Shown here: piece by piece, positions 8,292 to 18,200 of the stretch
How positions within the stretch are numbered: position 1 is the first letter of the stretch
Layout of the letters: the number at the start of each line of letters is the position of its first letter
The notes under the pieces: generated by a model
Database searches by the model: none
The model's input: the letters and a program-made list of their open reading frames with translations, nothing else
What the model was told of the DNA's origin: nothing
Assembly (NCBI RefSeq): GCF_901538355.1
Contig: NZ_LR593887.1
Coordinates: forward strand, 2,642,920 to 2,706,919
Direction of reading: 5' to 3'
Source: Tuwongella immobilis
Lineage (GTDB): Bacteria; Planctomycetota; Planctomycetia; Gemmatales; Gemmataceae
Length of the DNA stretch: 64,000 nt
Translations under genes and position numbers: made by a program

Positions 8292-9251
8292 ATGAAATCG
8301 AATTGGATCCTTCTGCTGACGATTCTGCTGATCGGATTGGGTCGATCTAGCATCTGCTTCGCGCAAACGAGTGGCGTTGGCGAACTCGAAGAATTGCTCG
8401 CCAAGATCCGAGATGGACAAGCAAAACTGCGAGAATGGGAATTGGAAATTCCGGCGTATCAAGCGGAACGTGAGTTTACCGCTCGAGGCAAAACCGACAA
8501 GAGTCAAATCAAGAGTTTCCACCATCAGCAAGCGACTCTGATTGAAATTGGCAACCGTCGGTTTTGTCTTCGTGCAAATGAGGTCTTTGGAGTGGAAAAA
8601 GCCCGCAAGGGCAACCAATACGCGCTTCTGTTCCAGACTTCGACAAAGGCAGATGACTATTTCCAGTCGATAGTCGGCAAGAGCCAACTCTTGTTCTTCC
8701 CGCTCACGGCTGCGGTTCAATCTAGCAGTGTCTTGGATGTGCTGAGTCGTGATGGATTCCGTGCCGAGTCGATGACACGAGATGGACCGGATCTGGTGAC
8801 GTTGCACTACAGTCGGCCACTTCCGAATCAAGGTGAGAACGTGGTGGATCGCGGCATTCTGACCTTCTCGATCAGCAACCATTATCTGCTCACTCGATTT
8901 GAGTCTCGACTGCCACTTCAGGAAGGCGAGCGGTCGCGGATGTTCAGTTGCATCATGAATCGGACATTCACGTCGCAGGCCGGAAAACCCGTGGTCACGG
9001 AAGTGACTCAGGTGCTCGCCTCAACCCCCACTCACGTTGGGGACAATACCACCAAAATTCGCTACCGATCCCTCGAGCAAGGTGCGATGCCGGAAGAGTT
9101 CCAATTCACACACTATATTGCTTCGCCGCCGGTCCTTGATGTCTATGAGGATCGCCCCACGTTCAATTGGCCAATTTGGGTGGGGCTGGGAGTGGCGTGT
9201 ATCGTGATTTCCGTCGTCCTTGCGTGGGTGGTTCGCCGCAAACGACTGTGA
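8292..9251 (+). CDS. Hypothetical exported, membrane-anchored protein
   Basis: This 319-residue protein is not recognised. It begins with a signal peptide (KSNWILLLTILLIGLGRSS, then CFAQ) and ends with one transmembrane helix (about residues 292-314, WVGLGVACIVISVVLAWVV) and a basic RRKRL tail, so most of it should face the outside of the cytoplasmic membrane. The body is mixed charged and aromatic, with a short predicted coiled segment after the signal. The frame is open upstream to 8094, and ATG 8127 has AAGGGAA before it; I prefer 8292 because it places the signal peptide at the N-terminus. It precedes a DUF1559 gene by 16 bases and probably shares its transcript. Confidence 0.6.
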   Translation: MKSNWILLLTILLIGLGRSSICFAQTSGVGELEELLAKIRDGQAKLREWELEIPAYQAEREFTARGKTDKSQIKSFHHQQATLIEIGNRRFCLRANEVFGVEKARKGNQYALLFQTSTKADDYFQSIVGKSQLLFFPLTAAVQSSSVLDVLSRDGFRAESMTRDGPDLVTLHYSRPLPNQGENVVDRGILTFSISNHYLLTRFESRLPLQEGERSRMFSCIMNRTFTSQAGKPVVTEVTQVLASTPTHVGDNTTKIRYRSLEQGAMPEEFQFTHYIASPPVLDVYEDRPTFNWPIWVGLGVACIVISVVLAWVVRRKRL

Positions 9252-9267
9252 TGGATAAGGAGTTGCC

Positions 9268-10161
9268 ATGCGAAAACGAGCTGCGTTCACCTTGCTCGAG
9301 TTGCTCATCGTGCTCACGATCGTTTCGGTTCTCCTCGGGTTACTCATTCCGGCGGTCCAGAAGGTACGTGCCGCTGCCGGGCGATTGAGTTGTACCAACA
9401 ATCTTAAGCAAATTGGGCTTGCGAGTCACCATTACGCATCAGCACACGGTGACTTTCCGCCGGGAGTGTTCCCGCCATCGGATCTCCTGTTCGGTCTCAA
9501 TATCCATGTCGCACTGCTTCCGTATCTGGAGCAGAATGCGCTCTATCAGCAAGCGGAATCGGATTGTGCGACCATGCCAATCACGCATCTGGCTCCGCCG
9601 CATGTCGGGTTGCGAACCTTGGTAAAAACTTACCAGTGTCCGGTCGATAGCCGTCAATCATTCCTGCATCGGATTCCGCAGGGATCGGTGGTTGCGGTCA
9701 CCGGCTACCTCGGCGTTTCCGGGGTCGGTGAAGAGGAGCGTCCTTCGGGGATGATTTACACGTTTTCACGGACACGGATTCGGGATGTCAGCGATGGAAC
9801 CAGCAACACCCTCTATTTCGGTGAACGCCCACCGACACCGGATTACCGCTGTAGTTGGTGGTATATGTCGTTTGCCCACGTTGCCAGCGAGCCGTTTCTC
9901 CCGATCAACGCGGTCCGTGGGATGCCCGAAGGAACTTCGTTGGGAGCGGATTATCTCGCGTGCCATCCTGGCCCGTATGCATTCACCCCAGGTGATACCA
10001 CATCGGTGTGTCATGCCTACCACTTCTGGTCGATGCATCCGGGCGGGGCGAATTTTGCGTTTGCCGATAGCAGCGTTCGCTTCATCACCTACGCCGCGAA
10101 TGACATCATGCCTGCACTGGCAACCCGAGCAGGCGGTGAAGTGGTTCAATTACCGGACTAA
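9268..10161 (+). CDS. DUF1559 pseudopilin-like protein
   Basis: This 297-residue protein has a type IV pilin-like N-terminus: MRKRAA then FTLLELLIVLTIVSVLLGLLI, a basic leader with the prepilin peptidase site before Phe7 and the Glu at position 5 of the mature form. RAAAGRLSCTNNLKQIGLA follows, the usual start of the DUF1559 domain. The domain also shows DGTSNTLYFGE in the middle and HPGGANFAFADSSVRFI at the end. These proteins are hugely expanded in planctomycetes and probably form periplasmic or cell-surface pseudopilin structures; the exact role is unknown. It follows the membrane-anchored hypothetical protein. AAGGAG precedes the ATG. Confidence 0.92.
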   Translation: MRKRAAFTLLELLIVLTIVSVLLGLLIPAVQKVRAAAGRLSCTNNLKQIGLASHHYASAHGDFPPGVFPPSDLLFGLNIHVALLPYLEQNALYQQAESDCATMPITHLAPPHVGLRTLVKTYQCPVDSRQSFLHRIPQGSVVAVTGYLGVSGVGEEERPSGMIYTFSRTRIRDVSDGTSNTLYFGERPPTPDYRCSWWYMSFAHVASEPFLPINAVRGMPEGTSLGADYLACHPGPYAFTPGDTTSVCHAYHFWSMHPGGANFAFADSSVRFITYAANDIMPALATRAGGEVVQLPD

Positions 10162-10224
10162 AGGTTAACGGGACTTCACCCGCGACGCGAATTGCTTTCG
10201 GATGCAGACAGCGAATCCATCCGA

Positions 10225-10632
10225 TTAGGCGGAAGTCGGAATCGGCGTGCAGAGTTCGATCAGAAACCCGTGCAGATCCAGGACATAGGCCACGATTTGG
10301 CCCCATGGTTTCTGTTCGGGTGGGAGAACCGCAATCGCTCCGCCTGCGAGAGCGTGGGCATAGGCGGCGGGGACATCGTCCGTGAGAAATGCCAGTTCCA
10401 TCGGCGGACTCGGCTGGCCGACTGCGGACTCGGCGATGGTTGCGCGATGTTGGGCGGCCATTTCTCGGATCACGAATCCCAACACGGTCGATCCGGTTTC
10501 CATTTCGCCGTAGGAATTTGGCATCGGCTCATCGGTATACAGGAACCGTCGCTTCAACCCGAACGCCCGTTCGTAGAATTCGATGGCAGCAACCACGTCT
10601 GGAACGTACAGCAGCACATAGCCCAATTTCAT
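10225..10632 (-). CDS. VOC (glyoxalase/bleomycin resistance-like) family protein
   Basis: This 135-residue protein has the VOC beta-alpha-beta-beta-beta layout. It opens KLGYVLLYVPDVVAAIEFYERAFGLK and ends with VAYVLDLHGFLIELCTPIP. The Glu near the C-terminus (LIELC) is at the usual metal-ligand position; candidate ligands elsewhere (MELAF) fit the family. It could be a glyoxalase, dioxygenase-like or binding protein; the substrate cannot be told. AAGGGATG precedes the ATG. It is convergent with the DUF1559 gene. A degenerate fragment of the same 3' end lies at 7931-7993. Confidence 0.85.
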   Translation of the reverse strand: MKLGYVLLYVPDVVAAIEFYERAFGLKRRFLYTDEPMPNSYGEMETGSTVLGFVIREMAAQHRATIAESAVGQPSPPMELAFLTDDVPAAYAHALAGGAIAVLPPEQKPWGQIVAYVLDLHGFLIELCTPIPTSA

Positions 10633-10662
10633 GGCATCATCCCTTGGAAAGCGAATCGACGA

Positions 10663-11943
10663 TTATCGACCAACCGGAAGGGTTAACGCGATCCCTTCTG
10701 CGGATTGCCGTTTGAAGTCGAGTCGACGCAGCTGTAACATTAACAATAATGTTGCTTTTGATTCAATATCCGTATCATCAATCGTGAACCAATGATCGCG
10801 ATACCAAATTGCCAGGTAAGCATCCTTGGGACGATGCCAGCGATGTCCCTTTCTGGCGCGCACGCGGAAGATCCCGTGTGTTGCTGGCTCGCAACCGGAA
10901 CTTTCGACTTGCACCAGCCCCGATTCGACATGTTCGGAAGGGACTTCGACTCCGGATGCGAGATAAAACAGGGCTTCGGCGGTCGAACGGGTGGTAATTC
11001 GCAATGAATTATTGGGCGGAGTCGCATTCTTCTGCGGGTCGGGGATGCCGGATTCGATCTTGGCATCGTATTCGGGCAGGCCAGGGAGCAAATTCAGCAA
11101 GTTGACAAACTCGGCGACGTTCGGACTGCGCATTCCGTGCGAGTGAATGCGAAGGACAGTCCGCTTCTCACGTCGGATCAGCGACCAATGTTTGCCGTCC
11201 TCGCGTGGCTGAAGTTCCAAGCCATTTTTGGCCGCTTCCACAGCGGCAGCGGGGGTGATGGAGTCCGCCGGAAGTGGGCCGCTGCGTTCGAGAATCCGCT
11301 CGACGACAGCGATCGAAGCCTCTTCGTTCTCTTGCGATGATTGCATCAAGGCGGCGATCCGGTTGAATCGCTCGAAATCGGCAACCCGACGCCGTTGTGG
11401 TCCCCCCGCGACATGGTTGGGAATGCCGTTCAACCGATCCACCCAGATTCGAAGGATCGTCGAAACGGGCCAACCCGATTGTCCCAGAAAAATCAGCGTG
11501 TCTGCGGGAATGGGCGTCAGAAATTGGCGAACCACCGCCGCATCGTCTTGTGGGACCATGCTTACCGTCGGTCGATTCGCCCCAGAGATCGCGGCAAATG
11601 GCAGCAGCGACTCAAAGGTTCGGAAAATTGCCGGGTCGCCGGTTTCGGTGGCGAAAAAGGGCCGCATCTCGGCCCCGCCGGCTAATTCGTATTGCGATGC
11701 GATCGACGAGACATCCAAATTGCGGGCATTTTCATAATACCGCAGCCGCACCACATTGTGCAGAAACTGCTCCTCATCGACCTTCTGAATCGATTCGGAG
11801 TATCCCCAATGGGTTCGTTCAATTGCCTTGGGACCAAACTGACACCCCATGGCGACGACGAGCAGGCACAACCCCAACATGCGAGCATCGTGAAATGGAA
11901 GTCGAACTGTTGGCATCACGAGGGTCCCCCGAATCGTCATCAT
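10663..11943 (-). CDS. Lipoprotein of unknown function
   Basis: This 426-residue protein has a lipoprotein signal: basic N-terminus, LGLCLLVVAMGC lipobox, then Gln-Phe-Gly, so the mature protein would be lipid-anchored at the Cys near residue 34. The segment KVDEEQFLHNVVRLRYYENARNLDVSSI just after it is a conserved-looking block that I have a sense of having seen in other lipoproteins, but I cannot name the family. Later regions are alpha/beta-like with several Arg/Glu-rich stretches. Start choice is uncertain: ATG at 11943, 11940 or 11916 all keep a usable signal peptide. It lies 30 bases upstream of the VOC gene on the same strand. Confidence 0.65.
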   Translation of the reverse strand: MMTIRGTLVMPTVRLPFHDARMLGLCLLVVAMGCQFGPKAIERTHWGYSESIQKVDEEQFLHNVVRLRYYENARNLDVSSIASQYELAGGAEMRPFFATETGDPAIFRTFESLLPFAAISGANRPTVSMVPQDDAAVVRQFLTPIPADTLIFLGQSGWPVSTILRIWVDRLNGIPNHVAGGPQRRRVADFERFNRIAALMQSSQENEEASIAVVERILERSGPLPADSITPAAAVEAAKNGLELQPREDGKHWSLIRREKRTVLRIHSHGMRSPNVAEFVNLLNLLPGLPEYDAKIESGIPDPQKNATPPNNSLRITTRSTAEALFYLASGVEVPSEHVESGLVQVESSGCEPATHGIFRVRARKGHRWHRPKDAYLAIWYRDHWFTIDDTDIESKATLLLMLQLRRLDFKRQSAEGIALTLPVGR

Positions 11944-12194
11944 CGCGCAAGCCGATTGTCGATTTCATCGGAGAATCGTCTGGAGAAAGATGATGTGTTT
12001 TTCGGGTAATCCCGATTCTCCGAGTGGGAGATCGAGTGAATGGCAGGAAATGCCTCGAGTTCCGATGCGCGGAAACCGATGGATTCTGTCGAAGATTGAC
12101 AAGTTGTATCGGTTGTGATGCGATGCAATCGATTCGAGGTCCGCAGGACGATCGGAAGTCCTGCGGGGAAGGTTGCGCTGGATTGCAGAGCGAA

Positions 12195-12653
12195 TTAGCG
12201 GCCCGGCATCACCAATTCGATTTCCAGATTGCTGGTGCTCGACTTGATTTCGATTTCGGAAGTTTTGACAACCAGCCGTTCAAAGCCGGACTTGGGCCGC
12301 GCTTGACCGGGCTTGGGGTCTTTGCCTTCGGGGTAGGGCATTTCCGGTGGGGTGAAGCTGACTTTGTGCTTGCCGGGAATCGCACCGTCATTTTCCGAGT
12401 GGGTGCCCACAACAAACGTACCGTCGGACTGAATCACCGCGCCGCCTGGTTTTCCTGCTTCTTTACTTTCACCGCTGGCGACTGGCAAGAACGTCAGCGA
12501 TCCACCCGTGACGGGCTTGCCGTTATAGGTGACCTTGCCAGAAACGGAGACCACGTCGCTGCCGCCGCAGCCGCTGAGGAGGGTCACCGCCAGCGCGACC
12601 AAGCCGAATCCGATCGCGCGTCGAGCGCGAATCATCTGAGTTGGAATCATCAT
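12195..12653 (-). CDS. Small lipoprotein with transthyretin/carboxypeptidase-regulatory-like domain
   Basis: This 152-residue protein starts with a lipoprotein signal (RRAIGFGLVALAVTLLSGCGG; the Cys is the lipidation site). The mature part opens VSVSGKVTYNGKPVTGGSLTFLP, the typical first strand-turn of carboxypeptidase-regulatory-like beta sandwiches found in very many small planctomycete lipoproteins, then GTFVVGTH and a C-terminal beta-rich tail. It sits 86 bases downstream of a DUF1559 gene on the same strand, a pairing common in this phylum. Its role is unknown; an accessory to the pseudopilin is an inference from position only. Confidence 0.82.
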   Translation of the reverse strand: MMIPTQMIRARRAIGFGLVALAVTLLSGCGGSDVVSVSGKVTYNGKPVTGGSLTFLPVASGESKEAGKPGGAVIQSDGTFVVGTHSENDGAIPGKHKVSFTPPEMPYPEGKDPKPGQARPKSGFERLVVKTSEIEIKSSTSNLEIELVMPGR

Positions 12654-12681
12654 GGAGAGAGAGTCCCTTCAAGAAGCTCAC

Positions 12682-12715
12682 AGCCGGCCTCGGAGAAAGA
12701 ACTCCGAAGCCGGCT
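12682..12715 (-). promoter_or_regulatory. Strong intergenic hairpin between DUF1559 gene and lipoprotein gene
   Basis: AGCCGGCCTCGGAG (12682-12695) pairs with CTCCGAAGCCGGCT (12702-12715) over 14 positions with one mismatch and a 6-base loop. There is no T tract on the minus strand, so this is more likely an mRNA stabiliser or partial terminator that sets the ratio between the two genes. Confidence 0.6.
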
Positions 12716-12739
12716 GGAATCGATTCGAGGTGTGTTCGA

Positions 12740-13699
12740 TTATTCCAAGTTGGCAGGCTCACCACCGTTGATCGAACCAACGGCTTGATAGATCGCGGTG
12801 TTCACGGTCTCCGTGATATTGCGGACCGAGCCATCGCCCAGCAGGAAGTTCGCCCCGCCGGTGTGTTGGCTACCGAAGCTCATGTTCGATTCGGTACCCG
12901 TGCGACGATTGATGTTATAGGTCGCGTGGGTGAATCGGAACACGGCGCCAGAGTTGGCGATCCCAGCGCAACCACCGTTATTGTTGCCACCTGCCCAGAT
13001 CGGGAAGCGGGCATCACCGGGGTTGTTGACGCGAACATCTTGCGAAACGCTAACTTCGCCGACCGCAACCGAGTTGCTCAGACCGTCGGTCACATCGCCA
13101 AAGCGAACGACCCAGGTGTTGTCGTTATCGTTCGACATTCGGAACATCCCGTTTTGCGAACCACCACGAGCATCGCCCGAAGCGCATCCGCCGATGTTTC
13201 CGACCGGCCAACCGATATTGGCACAATAGTTGGTTTTGGCGAATTGATCGTTATCGAATTCCGGCAGGACATCCGCCGGGCAGACGTACATCTTCAACGG
13301 TGTGCGCAACGCATTGCCAGCAAACGTGTTGCTGACTTCGGAGTTGGCGAAACCGTCGACGTTGCCACCGTTGGAGCCACCACCCATATTGGGCGGAACC
13401 CACAAGCCGGCGCTCAACAGATTGCGATACAGGTTATCTTGTTCGAGATACGGCAGAATCCAGGTCCGCCAGCTATAGCTGCGATTGTCGTCGTCGTGCG
13501 TGCCGACGGGCAGCTTGCCGATCGCGTCATGATAGCTGTGCAGCGCAATGCCGATTTGCTTGAGATTGTTTTGGCATTGCATCCGAGCGGCGGCGGCTCG
13601 AACTTTTTGCACGGCGGGAAGCAGAAGCCCAATCAAGATTGCAATAATGGCAATCACAACCAAAAGCTCGATGAGCGTGAAACCCTTGCGACGGAGCAT
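12740..13699 (-). CDS. DUF1559 pseudopilin-like protein
   Basis: This 319-residue protein has a canonical prepilin leader (MLRRK, Gly6, then [21 protein letters not shown]). The DUF1559 start is [23 protein letters not shown]. Further marks are [11 protein letters not shown] and the C-terminal [17 protein letters not shown]. It would be processed by prepilin peptidase and stay as a pseudopilin-like protein with a large extracytoplasmic domain. TAAGGTG precedes the ATG. A hairpin and a small lipoprotein gene follow downstream. Confidence 0.93.
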   Translation of the reverse strand: MLRRKGFTLIELLVVIAIIAILIGLLLPAVQKVRAAAARMQCQNNLKQIGIALHSYHDAIGKLPVGTHDDDNRSYSWRTWILPYLEQDNLYRNLLSAGLWVPPNMGGGSNGGNVDGFANSEVSNTFAGNALRTPLKMYVCPADVLPEFDNDQFAKTNYCANIGWPVGNIGGCASGDARGGSQNGMFRMSNDNDNTWVVRFGDVTDGLSNSVAVGEVSVSQDVRVNNPGDARFPIWAGGNNNGGCAGIANSGAVFRFTHATYNINRRTGTESNMSFGSQHTGGANFLLGDGSVRNITETVNTAIYQAVGSINGGEPANLE

Positions 13700-14042
13700 G
13701 GTTCACCTTATGTTGGAGAGAAGATAAGGTCTATGTGGTCCGAAGAATAGTAATAGCAAAGAAGTGATTAAGATTCGAGTAGAAGATGCAAAATTGTCTA
13801 AAAAATCTTCGATTCTTCGCTACGGAATAAATTGGGACAACAAGATCGTATTTTGGGTACCAATTGCCAAGTCACTTGTTGTCGTGGTGAGGTTTCTCCA
13901 GCTGGGGATTCGGTGGTGAATTGAAAATCTGAAACTTTTTCGGACAAGGGGAGTAAACTCTCCCGTGAGTCTCGATCTTGGATCCAATCGAATTCACTTC
14001 CGTCGAATTTCGTTCCGACGATCTCCTTAGGAATCCTGCAAG
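13700..14042. other. AT-rich divergent intergenic region
   Basis: This 343-base gap separates the minus-strand DUF1559 gene from the plus-strand TlpA-like gene and is visibly richer in A and T than its surroundings. It must hold both promoters. Several TAnnnT-like hexamers occur, but none has a good partner at 16-18 bases, so I call no promoter. Confidence 0.5.
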
Positions 14043-15170
14043 ATGAGTGAAGTTTTCCGTACATTCCTCGTTCGAGGAATCTGGGCGTTGCTGTCATTTG
14101 TGGTCATCGTGTCGCAAGCTCGTTCGGATGAACGGGAGTTGGATACCAGTCCCAAACCAATGAATCCTCGCCCAGATGCGGCCAATCTCCGAATCGGATC
14201 ACCGGCTCCCGTGCTCGTTGCCAAGCATTGGTTCGGCAAAGAGGCGATTTCGGGATGGGAAAAAGATCGTGTGTATGTGGTCGATTTCTGGGCTACCTGG
14301 TGTGGCCCGTGTATCGCTTCCATGCCGCATTTGAACGATCTCGGTCAGAAGTATCGGAAGAAAGGGCTTGAAGTCGTTGCGATTTCGACCAAAGATCCAG
14401 ACAACACCTTGGAGGCGGTGACCGCATTTGTCAACGAACATCAGGCGAAGTATCAGATTCGATTTTGCTTCTCAGAATCGACTGAAAGCTGGAAATCGTT
14501 CATGATTGCCGCCAAGCAGCAAGGTATTCCCTGCTCGTTCGTCATCGATCGGAAAGGGCAGATTGCCTTCATCGGGCACCCCATTGAGTTGGATGTGGTT
14601 CTTCCGCTGGTGCTGGAGGACAAATGGACGCTCGAGACCGCCGAGAACTATCGTTTCGCACGGTCGGGATTAAACGAACTGGCTGGCAAAGTCGCGAGAA
14701 ATCCTCGCACGGCACTCGAATCGCTTGAGGAAATGGCGAAGCGATTTCCGCCAATCGTTTCCGTCGAAAGCTACCGATACTATCAGATTGTCTGTCTCCT
14801 CAAAACGAAGCAGTTGGATCGTGCCCAAGCAGCGATCCAGGCCAGCATTCCCGAAGCGATTGAGCAGAAGAATCTGGAATGGATGCTCACCATGGCGTCG
14901 ATGCTCATGGATCGGACAACGAATCCGGAGCGTCAGCACGCCGACTATGCGGTGGAAATTGCGGAACAGACGCTGCGAATCAACGATCGAGAACCCTCGA
15001 TTCAGATCGAGGTTGCCGAAATTCTTTTCGAGGCGGGGCAACAAAAACGCGGACTCGAACTCGGCCAGAAAGCCTTGGACCACGCCACCGGGATCTCGAA
15101 AGTGATGATCCAGTTACGCCAAAAGAAAATGCAGAAAAAAGCGAATCCGACCCCGAAACCGATTCCATGA
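14043..15170 (+). CDS. TlpA/ResA-like thioredoxin-domain protein with helical C-terminal half
   Basis: This 375-residue protein has a signal sequence or N-terminal anchor (VRGIWALLSFVVIVSQA, about residues 10-26). A TlpA-type thioredoxin domain follows at about 50-195. The redox motif is WCGPC at 86-90 within VVDFWATWCGPCIASMPHL, and a conserved Pro lies in QQGIPCSFVIDRKGQIAFIG. The C-terminal half (about 200-375) is helical and TPR-like (YYQIVCLLKTKQLDRAQAAI and similar). It probably reduces disulfides or thiol-bound partners outside the cytoplasm; the helical half would bind a partner. It stands alone and is convergent with sbcC across a hairpin at 15222-15254. Confidence 0.85.
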   Translation: MSEVFRTFLVRGIWALLSFVVIVSQARSDERELDTSPKPMNPRPDAANLRIGSPAPVLVAKHWFGKEAISGWEKDRVYVVDFWATWCGPCIASMPHLNDLGQKYRKKGLEVVAISTKDPDNTLEAVTAFVNEHQAKYQIRFCFSESTESWKSFMIAAKQQGIPCSFVIDRKGQIAFIGHPIELDVVLPLVLEDKWTLETAENYRFARSGLNELAGKVARNPRTALESLEEMAKRFPPIVSVESYRYYQIVCLLKTKQLDRAQAAIQASIPEAIEQKNLEWMLTMASMLMDRTTNPERQHADYAVEIAEQTLRINDREPSIQIEVAEILFEAGQQKRGLELGQKALDHATGISKVMIQLRQKKMQKKANPTPKPIP

Positions 15171-15221
15171 TTTCGGCAACTTTTGTGGAGCGATTCGGGT
15201 GATGGGATCGTGAAGGAAGCC

Positions 15222-15254
15222 CCCCTTGCCGAGTTTGGGACATTCGGCAAGGGG
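15222..15254. terminator. Hairpin terminator between convergent genes
   Basis: CCCCTTGCCGA (15222-15232) pairs perfectly with TCGGCAAGGGG (15244-15254) around an 11-base loop. It lies between the TlpA-like gene and sbcC, which converge. There is no T tract on either side. Confidence 0.6.
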
Positions 15255-15261
15255 CGTTGAA

Positions 15262-18200
15262 TTAGCGTTGAATCCGGCTGACTTTCGTGGATCCGTCTTG
15301 GAGTTGGAACGAATAGCCGTCTGGGAACGCCTCGGCGAATTCTTCTTGGTGCGACACCAGCAGAATGCAGTGGAGGTGGCCCCGGAGATTTTGCAATTCT
15401 TGGATCATCGTTTGTCGGCCCTGGCGATCCAGACAGCCGAAGCCTTCATCGATGATGACCGATTCAATCGGGCGATGCCGTTTGCTGGCGTATTGTCCGA
15501 TTCCGAGTGCGAGACTGACCGCGACTCGAAATCGTTGCGATCCGCTCAAGAACGTGACATTGATTCCCCGACCGCCGGTGGCGCGATTGACTACTTCCAA
15601 CTCCAACGCATGATCCGCGCCGTGACCTTCTGGGCCAGCATTGAGTTGCAAAAACAGTTGGCCACCCGACAAGCGATCGAGCATCGCATTGGCGAAATCG
15701 ACAATTTGCTGTTCCGCCTGCCGTAACAGATGCCGTTGGAGCCGATCGCGGCCCAAGAGTTTGGCGAGCGATTCGTGTCGGTGATAGTCCCGTTCCAAAT
15801 CCGCCGTTTGCGCGACCAACTGCTGGCGCTGTCGTCGCAGGTCGTCGAGTTTGTTGCGATGTTGCATCGCTTGTTGGTGAATGCGTTCCTGATCGGTCAA
15901 CGCCGCACGCGCTTCTTGGATTTGTTTAACGAATGATTCGGGGGGCACGCGGACCGATTCGGGATATCCTCGAAGCTGACCGTCGAGTTCCTCGATTTCG
16001 CGCTTCAAGGCGTCGAGTCGGCCGCGCACTTGCTGTAATTCCTGGTTGCGTTCTTCGGTTTTGGCTTCTTTCAGTGCGGTCAGTTCGCGCTTGAGATCGA
16101 AGAGATCGCCGGTGCCGAGTTTTTCGACTCGGCCGTGCCAGACCGCGGGAAGGGCGGAACGCGAGCGTTCGATTTGCTCAAACGCCAATTTGCGCGCGAC
16201 GGTTTCGTTCGATGCTTTCTGCGAATTTTCGCTCAATTGTTGCTGCAATCGGGCCATTTCTCGCCCGAGTTGATCCAATTCGGTCTGCGTGGCGGTGACT
16301 TCTTTCTGCACGCCGCGAATCTCGGCGGTTAGCGTCTGTTCATCGGCGGTGAGCTTGGCATGCCGTCCGCGGATGGTCGCAGCATCCTCTTTGGGCAACC
16401 CGACGGAGAGTCGTTTGAGGTTTTCATCGACAATTCCCAACCGATCGCGGAGCAGTTGCAATTGTCGCCGTTTTTCGGCCAATTCTTGCTGCCGACGACG
16501 AAGGTTCTCCAAGTCGTTGGCATCGCGTCGCAGTCCGGCCAACTCGCTGGGAGCGGGGAATTTCGTCAGGCTCCAATCGGCAATGTCTTCGCCGCCAACT
16601 TTCTGTTGGAACGCGGCCGGGAGTGATAGCACGACATTGCGACATTGCTCCTGATGGCGTTCGATGGCACGTTGCAGGCTGGTGGCTTCCTGCGATTTGG
16701 CCCGGAATTGCTCGCGCAGGGTTTGCAATTCGGGCTCCAGCCGGTCGAGTGATTCCTTGGCCTCTTGGATTTCCTGATTCACTGCTTTTTGCTGCAATTC
16801 CAACCGGCGAGCCGTCTGTTCGGTCTGTGTGGCTTGCTGCTCGCGGCGGGCCTTTTCTTCCGCAAAGTGATGCGGCGTCAGCGGTTGCCCGCAATGGCGA
16901 CAGAGTTTGGCACCGTCTAATCGGCTGAATTCGTCCAACGCACGATACGCCTCGTTCGCCAATGTCCGGGCGGTGGTGGTATCCGCGTCGAGTTTCTTGC
17001 CCTGAAGTTGGGCCGTCTCGAATTTTTGCTTGGCGGCTGTGTGCTGGGCTTTGAGTTTCTCGCCCGAAGCGCGAATTTTATCCGCCTCGGCTTGGGTCAA
17101 CTTCAATTCGCGCAGGGCGGCTTGGAGTTGACTGCGCTCGCGTTCGAAGGCTTCCAACACCGGCACGACGCGACCCAACGACAGCCGTTCCTCGACGAGC
17201 GAATCGGTCAGGCGGACTTGTTCTTCCAGATCTGGCGGGAAATGCTTGATCTGATTGGCAATCGCGGATTTCTGCGACGTGGCATCGTCCACGTGCCGCA
17301 GCGTTTCCAAGGTCGCGGACAGTGTGCGGAGCTCGACGCCGATTTCCGCGAGTTTCGCTTGGTCTTTGAGCAACTTGGATTGCAGGCGGTCGCGATTGCC
17401 GGTGGCGAACTGCACGGCTTCGGTGAGTCGCTGTTGATCGGCCATGAGTGTGGTGCGGGCATTCTCGGCGGCCTTCAGCGCCAGTTCGGCACTGTTGACT
17501 CGCGCTTTCGCCATGATGATCGAATCGAGGTGATGAATCCCACTCGATAGTTCGAGCAAGCGGCGATAGTTGGTCTCGATCTGATCCGCATTCTTTTGCA
17601 GCGATTGCGAGTGATTCCACTCGGTTTGCAGCGAATTGCGTCGAACGGAATGTTCCTGCCAACGAATGGCTTGCTCGCGCTGATCCCGCAGCGATTCGAT
17701 GCGCTCCTGCGTCTGTTTGCGCACCTGATCCGCGTGATCGATCGCCGCTTGCGATTCGGCGAGTTGGGCATCGCTGACTTCGGGCAGATCGGCGTATCGG
17801 GAGCGGTAGCCTTCCAATTGCTGCTTGAGTTCGCGGCGTTTCCCATCCGCGACTTCGAACAGCTTGCGATACCGTTCCAAATCGACGATTTCCGCCAAGA
17901 CTTCCGCGCGTCCTTTGGGCGCAGCATCGAGCAATCGCTCGGCTTTGCCTTGCAGCAGTAGCACGCTGGAAGTGAATGATTGATAGGTCATGCCGAGATT
18001 CTCGGCGATCCAGGCATCGAACCCCTTGCGGTTGTCCGTGTCGGCGATCGGTTCGAATCGGGCGGTTCGCGGATCCTGTCGATAGAGTTGCTGTGTGCCT
18101 TGGCCGCCGCCTTTGGTGGTGCGACGATAGGTGCGGTTGATCCGATACAACTCATCGTTGATGAGAAAATCGAACTCGATTTCCAGCCGATCGGACTCCC

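Noticed and set aside
12641-13750. 369-residue open frame on the plus strand
   Set aside because: Antisense to a clear DUF1559 gene; low-information sequence.
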